Shown here: positions 31,854-36,155 of the stretch, piece by piece
Position numbering within the stretch: position 1 is the first letter of the stretch
Layout: every line of letters starts with the position of its first letter
Assembly: GCA_945861345.1 (NCBI GenBank)
Contig: CAMATX010000015.1
Coordinates: 1-36,155 of the forward strand
Length of the DNA stretch: 36,155 nt
Reading direction: 5' to 3'
Source: Comamonas sp. lk
Lineage (GTDB): Bacteria; Pseudomonadota; Gammaproteobacteria; Burkholderiales; Burkholderiaceae_C
Notes under the pieces: model-generated
What the model was told of the DNA's origin: nothing
Database searches by the model: none
Seen by the model: only the letters and a program-made list of their open reading frames with translations
Program-made: the position numbers and the translations under genes

Positions 31854-32648
31854 CTAAAGCGTCGGCCCCGCAGCGGGCCGCACGCTGACCTCGGCGCTGC
31901 TGATCTTGATGACACCCGTCTCGGTTTGCACGATCAGCGCGCCCTGGGCATCAATGCCCCGGGCCAGACCGGCGCGCCCATCACTGCACAGCACCTCCCG
32001 GCCCAGCAGCACATTGCGCGCCTGGTAGGCGGCGCGCACCGGCGCCAAGCCCTGGTCACAAAAATCCAGCACCGCCAGCGCCACGGCCGGCGCCACCAAG
32101 CCAAAGGCCTGGGCTGCATCCACGTCTGGCAGCAGCTCTTGTAAGCACGCGGGCGGCGTGCGCAAACCCTCGGCCGGGCGCGGCGCGATATTGATGCCAA
32201 TCCCAATGACCGCGTAGCGCAAGCCTGCGTAATGCGCCGTCTCGATCAGGATGCCGCCCAGCTTGCGCTCGTGCAGCCACAAGTCATTGGGCCATTTGAG
32301 CCCGATCTGCGGGTGCAGGCTTTGCGCCACCGCCAAACCGACGGCCAGCGACAGGCCCGACCAGTCTTGGGGTTCGAGCACCAGGCCCAGGGAAAAAGTC
32401 AGAGGCAGCGCGCCTGCGCCATCGCTCAGCCACTGGCGGCCCAGGCGGCCGCGGCCTTGGGTTTGTTGCTCGGCGACCAGAAACACCGGTTCGGTGCGGC
32501 CTTGGCGGGCGCGCTCCATCAGGGCGGTATTGGTCGAGGGCAGGCTGGGCAAAATTTCCACCGACAAGCCCGGCAGCTGGGCGGCCAAGGCCTCCCACAC
32601 CGCCTCGGCGGGCCAGCGCAGCGGCGCGGACAAGCCAGCCCCGGTCAT
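31854..32648 (-). CDS. birA: Biotin-[acetyl-CoA-carboxylase] ligase (no DNA-binding domain)
   Basis: It activates biotin and attaches it to carboxylase carrier domains. The 264-residue protein shows LPSTNTALMERA, the biotinyl-AMP loop QQTQGRGRLGRQWLS, LKWPNDLWLHERKLGGILIE and VIGIGINI. The N-terminal helix-turn-helix of E. coli BirA is absent, so it is a class I enzyme that does not repress transcription. The C-terminal SH3-like domain is present (ALIVQTETGVIKISSAEVSV). The gene upstream encodes a SET protein, 6 bases away on the same strand. Confidence 0.95.
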   Translation of the reverse strand: MTGAGLSAPLRWPAEAVWEALAAQLPGLSVEILPSLPSTNTALMERARQGRTEPVFLVAEQQTQGRGRLGRQWLSDGAGALPLTFSLGLVLEPQDWSGLSLAVGLAVAQSLHPQIGLKWPNDLWLHERKLGGILIETAHYAGLRYAVIGIGINIAPRPAEGLRTPPACLQELLPDVDAAQAFGLVAPAVALAVLDFCDQGLAPVRAAYQARNVLLGREVLCSDGRAGLARGIDAQGALIVQTETGVIKISSAEVSVRPAAGPTL

Positions 32649-32654
32649 GGCGCT

Positions 32655-33146
32655 TTAGTCCTTGCGCCAGTTGCGCCGTTTGGGCGCGAGCATGGTGCCC
32701 CGGCATTGGGGCGAACCGCACCAGCAGGGGTATTCGGCCTTGAGTTTGCGGGTGTAGGGCTCGTCGGTAACCAGGCCGTAGTCGTAGGTCAGCTCCTCGC
32801 CGGCTTGGATGTTGCGCAGCGCCTTGATAAAGATGCGGCCCCGCACCTCATCGGCCTCGCAGTTGCCGTCGCAGGCGTGGTTAATCCACTTGGCCGCGTT
32901 GCCCTGGTGCAGGCCGTCGATCACGCGTGTGTCGTCAATATGGAAGTAAAACGTGTGGTTGGGGTTGGCCGGATCGTGGGGGTGGCGCTTTTGCGCCTCC
33001 TCCCAACTGATGACCTCGCCCAGGTACTCGATCAGGGTCTGGCCTTCGGCAAAGTCGCGCAGCGCAAATACACCTTTACCGTGGATGCCCGACTTGCGGA
33101 CCTGAAGTCGGCGCGAAGAGGGCGCAGCGGCAGATTTTGGAGGCAC
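32655..33146 (-). CDS. SET-domain protein lysine methyltransferase
   Basis: A 163-residue protein with an almost complete SET fold: RKSGIHGKGVFALRDFAEGQTLIEYLGE at the start, a cofactor/catalytic NHACDGNC (like the NHSCxPN motif), GEELTYDYG, and a post-SET cysteine cluster CWCGSPQCRGTM. SET enzymes transfer methyl groups from S-adenosylmethionine to protein lysines. The visible frame begins at GTG 33146 without a ribosome site, so the exact start is uncertain. It lies 6 bases upstream of birA and is divergent from the topoisomerase. The substrate is unknown. Confidence 0.92.
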   Translation of the reverse strand: MPPKSAAAPSSRRLQVRKSGIHGKGVFALRDFAEGQTLIEYLGEVISWEEAQKRHPHDPANPNHTFYFHIDDTRVIDGLHQGNAAKWINHACDGNCEADEVRGRIFIKALRNIQAGEELTYDYGLVTDEPYTRKLKAEYPCWCGSPQCRGTMLAPKRRNWRKD

Positions 33147-33173
33147 TGAAAAATTTGGTATGGTGGATCGTAT

Positions 33174-33220
33174 GGGCGCGCATGTGTGCGCCTGTGTGGG
33201 TGCGCGCCCGTGCGTGCGCG
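33174..33220. promoter_or_regulatory. Alternating purine-pyrimidine tract with inverted repeat between the SET and topB genes
   Basis: Runs of strict purine-pyrimidine alternation lie at 33176-33191 (16 bases), 33200-33207 and 33209-33220 (12 bases). GGGCGCGCA (33174-33182) and TGCGCGCCC (33201-33209) form a 9-bp inverted repeat with an 18-base loop. Such DNA can adopt Z-form or cruciform under negative supercoiling. No convincing promoter was identified in the 94-base gap. Confidence 0.55.
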
Positions 33221-33240
33221 AGGAAATGGATTGTAGTCAT

Positions 33241-36155
33241 ATGAAAAACGTAGTTTCAGGCAAGACGCTGGTCATCGCAGAAAAGCCCTCGGTGGCGCAA
33301 GACATCGTGCGCGCGCTCACCAGCAGCGTGGGCAAATTTGAAAAGCACGACGAGTATTTTGAAAACGAGAGCTACGTCGTTTCCAGCGCCGTGGGCCACT
33401 TGGTGGAGATCCAGGCGCCCGAGGCCTATGACGTCAAACGCGGCAAATGGAGTTTTGCGCACCTGCCCGTCATTCCGCCGCACTTTGACTTAAAGCCGGT
33501 GGACAAAACCAAAACGCGCCTGAACGCCGTGGTCAAACTGGCCAAGCGCAAAGACGTGGCGCAACTGATTAACGCCTGCGACGCCGGGCGTGAGGGCGAG
33601 CTGATTTTCCGTCTCATCGAGCAATACGCAGGTGGCGCCAAGCCTTTGGGCAAGCCCGTCAGCCGCTTGTGGCTGCAGTCGATGACGCCGCAGGCCATCC
33701 GCGACGGCTTTGCCCATTTGCGCACCAATGCCCAAATGCAGCCCCTGGCCGACGCGGCGCGCTGCCGCTCCGAGGCCGACTGGCTGGTGGGCATCAACGG
33801 CACGCGCGCCATGACGGCTTTTAACTCCCGCGACGGCGGCTTCTTCCTCACCACCGTGGGCCGGGTGCAAACGCCCACGCTGTCGGTGGTGGTGGAGCGC
33901 GAGGAGCAGATCCGCAAAGTCATCAGCCGCGATTCCTTTGAGATCCACGCTGAATTTGCCGCGCAAGCGGGCACTTACGCCGCCAAGTGGTTTGACCCCG
34001 CGCACAAAAAAGACGCCGACGACGCCGAGAAAAAAGAAGACCGCCTATGGTCGCAAATCCAAGCCCAGCAAATTGCAGACGCCGTGCGCGGCCAACCCGC
34101 CAGCGTGCATGAGGAGGCCAAGCCTAGCAATAAAAGCAGTCCCGGCCTGTTTGACCTGACCACTTTGCAGCGCGAGGCCAATGGCCGCTTTGGCTTTTCC
34201 GCCAAAACCACGCTGGCGCTGGCGCAAAGCCTGTACGAGCGGCACAAAGCCCTCACCTACCCGCGCACCGACTCGCGCCACCTGCCCGAAGATTACCTGC
34301 CCACGGTGAACGAGACCATGGCCATGATCGCCAAGAGCAGCATGGGCCACCTGGCCCCGTTTGCGCGCACCGCGATCGCCAAGCACTACATCAAGCCCAG
34401 CCGCAAAGTCTTTGACAACAGCAAGGTGAGCGACCACTTTGCCATCATCCCCACGCTGCAGGCGCCCAGCGGCCTGTCCGACGCCGAGCAAAAGCTCTAT
34501 GACTTTGTGGTGCGCCGCTTTATTGCGGTGTTCTACCCGGCTGCGGAATACCAGGTGACCACCCGCATCAGCACCGTGGCCTTGGGTGCCCAGAGCCACC
34601 AGTTCAAAACCACCGGCCGCGTGCTGGTCGAGCCCGGCTGGCTGGCCGTCTACGGCAAAGAGGCCGCTGCCGAGGTGGACGACGCCAAAGACGGCGACAA
34701 AGGCCAAAATCTGGTGGCCGTGCAGCCCGGCGAAAAAGTACGCACCGACAGCGCCGAGGCCAAAGGCCTCAAAACCCGCCCGCCTGCGCGCTACACCGAG
34801 GCCACGCTGCTTGGCGCCATGGAAGGCGCGGGCAAAACCGTGGAAGACGAAGAATTCAGCGAAGCCATGCGCGAAAAAGGCCTGGGCACCCCGGCCACGC
34901 GCTCGTCGATTATTGAAGGCCTGCTCAACGAGAAATACATGTTGCGCGAGGGGCGCGAGCTGATCCCGACGGCCAAAGCCTTTCAGCTCATGACGCTTTT
35001 GCGCGGTCTGGGCGTGGAAGAGCTGTCCAAAGCCGAGCTCACCGGCGAGTGGGAATACAAGCTGGCCCTGATGGAGCAAGGCAAGATGGGGCGCGAAGCC
35101 TTTATGGCCGAGATCGCCGCCATGACCGAGCGCATGGTCAAAAAAGCCAAGGAATACGACCGTGACACCATCCCCGGCGACTACGCCACCCTGCAAACGG
35201 TCTGCCCGAACTGCGGCGGCATCGTCAAGGAAAACTACCGCCGCTACGCCTGCACCGGTACCAGCGGCAGCGAAGAAGGCTGCGGCTTTTCCTTTGGCAA
35301 AACTCCGGCGGGGCGCACCTTCGAGCTGATCGAGGTGGAGCAGTTCATGCGCGACAAGAAGATCGGCCCGCTGGACGGCTTTCGCTCCAAAGCGGGCTGG
35401 CCTTTCACGGCCGAAATCGTCTTGAAGCTGGACGAAGAAACCAAAAACTACAAGCTCGAATTCGACTTTGGGGACGACAAAGCCGGCGAGGCCGATGGTG
35501 AGTTGGCCGACTTCAGCGATCAGCAGCCCCTGGGCGGCTGCCCGCAGTGCGGCGCCCAAACCGGCGGCCTGGTGTTTGAGCATGGCAAAAACTATGTCTG
35601 CGACCACGCTGTGCCCAGCCTGGTGCAAACCGTGCCGACCTGCAGCTTCAAGAGCGGGCAGATCATATTGCAGCAGCCCATCGCGCGCGAGCAAATGAGC
35701 AAGCTGCTGAGTACGGGCAAAACCGATTTGCTGGACAAGTTTGTCAGCATGCGCACGCGCCGTGCCTTTAAAGCCATGCTGGCCTGGGACAGCGAAGCGG
35801 GCAAGGTCAATTTTGAGTTTGCGCCCAGCAAGTTCCCGCCCCGCCCGGGCGCCCCAGCACGCGCAGCGGCCAAGGCCGCCGCCAAAGTGGCTGGCAAAGC
35901 ACCGGCCAAAACGGCGGCCAATAAAGCCGCACCGGCCGCCAAAAAGCGCGCTGCTGCCAAGAGCGCCAGCCCCAAAGCCCCACGCAAAGCCAGCACCGCC
36001 GCAGGCAAAACGCCCAGCGCCGCGCTCGCTGCAGTGATTGGCGAGGCGGCCATCACGCGCCAAGCGGTGATTAAAAAGCTGTGGGACTACATCAAAGCCC
36101 AGGGCCTGCAAGACGCCAAAGACAAGCGCACTATCTTGGCCGATGCCAAGCTGCA
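33241..36155 (+). CDS. topB: DNA topoisomerase III with Lys/Ala-rich tail and SWIB domain, 3' end outside window
   Basis: A type IA topoisomerase; 971 residues are visible with no stop. The Toprim domain begins KTLVIAEKPSVAQDI and has ACDAGREGELIFR. The catalytic tyrosine is Y340 (ALTYPRTDSRHLP). Zinc-finger-like modules begin at C655 (CPNCGG) and C767 (CPQCGA). From about residue 870 a tail rich in Ala, Lys and Pro (repeated AAKAAAK, APAKTA, AAKKRAAAK) resembles histone H1 tails. From about 925 a SWIB domain starts (PSAALAAVIGE, then AVIKKLWDYIKAQGLQDAKDKR) and is cut by the window end. The start ATG 33241 fits family length; an in-frame ATG at 33226 sits just after AGGAA. Confidence 0.95.
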   Translation, partial: MKNVVSGKTLVIAEKPSVAQDIVRALTSSVGKFEKHDEYFENESYVVSSAVGHLVEIQAPEAYDVKRGKWSFAHLPVIPPHFDLKPVDKTKTRLNAVVKLAKRKDVAQLINACDAGREGELIFRLIEQYAGGAKPLGKPVSRLWLQSMTPQAIRDGFAHLRTNAQMQPLADAARCRSEADWLVGINGTRAMTAFNSRDGGFFLTTVGRVQTPTLSVVVEREEQIRKVISRDSFEIHAEFAAQAGTYAAKWFDPAHKKDADDAEKKEDRLWSQIQAQQIADAVRGQPASVHEEAKPSNKSSPGLFDLTTLQREANGRFGFSAKTTLALAQSLYERHKALTYPRTDSRHLPEDYLPTVNETMAMIAKSSMGHLAPFARTAIAKHYIKPSRKVFDNSKVSDHFAIIPTLQAPSGLSDAEQKLYDFVVRRFIAVFYPAAEYQVTTRISTVALGAQSHQFKTTGRVLVEPGWLAVYGKEAAAEVDDAKDGDKGQNLVAVQPGEKVRTDSAEAKGLKTRPPARYTEATLLGAMEGAGKTVEDEEFSEAMREKGLGTPATRSSIIEGLLNEKYMLREGRELIPTAKAFQLMTLLRGLGVEELSKAELTGEWEYKLALMEQGKMGREAFMAEIAAMTERMVKKAKEYDRDTIPGDYATLQTVCPNCGGIVKENYRRYACTGTSGSEEGCGFSFGKTPAGRTFELIEVEQFMRDKKIGPLDGFRSKAGWPFTAEIVLKLDEETKNYKLEFDFGDDKAGEADGELADFSDQQPLGGCPQCGAQTGGLVFEHGKNYVCDHAVPSLVQTVPTCSFKSGQIILQQPIAREQMSKLLSTGKTDLLDKFVSMRTRRAFKAMLAWDSEAGKVNFEFAPSKFPPRPGAPARAAAKAAAKVAGKAPAKTAANKAAPAAKKRAAAKSASPKAPRKASTAAGKTPSAALAAVIGEAAITRQAVIKKLWDYIKAQGLQDAKDKRTILADAKL

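Noticed and set aside
34045-36111. Long minus-strand open frame (688 codons) opposite topB
   Set aside because: The topoisomerase on plus has intact catalytic motifs throughout. The antisense translation is rich in Gly, Ala, Phe and His without a recognisable fold.

Overview
The window looks like a chromosomal segment of a betaproteobacterium of order Burkholderiales, most likely family Comamonadaceae (Rhodoferax/Polaromonas-like). The reasons are GC-rich DNA, a double-length UvrA, the atpI-to-atpC order, a DUF493-lipB-lipA cluster, a malic enzyme fused to a phosphotransacetylase domain, and a type III topoisomerase ending in a SWIB domain. Family names come from recognising protein motifs by eye; no database search was run. 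No rRNA, CRISPR array, insertion sequence or prophage was seen. The window opens inside one gene (uvrA) and closes inside another (topB).

Layout. 1-5120: 3' part of a tandem, four-ATPase uvrA (+). 5128-5203: tRNA-Arg(CCG) (-), divergent from a membrane-anchored cytochrome c5 gene (+). 5878-7409: an uncharacterised protein and a YheT-type hydrolase (-). 7470-14511: the complete F1Fo ATP synthase operon atpIBEFHAGDC (-), closed by a hairpin terminator. 14629-16573: the lipoate operon (DUF493, lipB, lipA) (+), closed by a terminator. 16663-17831: a barnase-like ribonuclease and its barstar inhibitor (-). 17882-20242: maeB (-). 20324-22245: an oxidative-stress operon of rubrerythrin, rubredoxin and rubredoxin reductase (-), with an OxyR-like operator region in front. 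22396-27319: an old yellow enzyme, PepP aminopeptidase and a TonB-dependent receptor (-). 27487-28632: a minimal histidine kinase and a single-domain response regulator (+). 28748-31847: transketolase and GAPDH (+). 31854-33146: biotin-protein ligase and a SET-domain methyltransferase (-). 33241-end: topoisomerase III with a lysine/alanine-rich tail and a SWIB domain (+).

How the genes work together. The centre is core energy metabolism: ATP synthase, lipoylation of 2-oxoacid dehydrogenases, malic enzyme, and the tkt-gap pair of the pentose phosphate/Calvin and glycolytic routes. The rubrerythrin operon encodes every protein of an NAD(P)H-to-peroxide electron chain, with rubredoxin as a separate 54-residue protein. 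The right end is the most unusual part. A SET lysine methyltransferase and a topoisomerase with an H1-like lysine-rich tail and SWIB domain are divergently arranged around about 94 bases rich in alternating purine-pyrimidine runs. These are chromatin-type domains otherwise best known together in Chlamydia.
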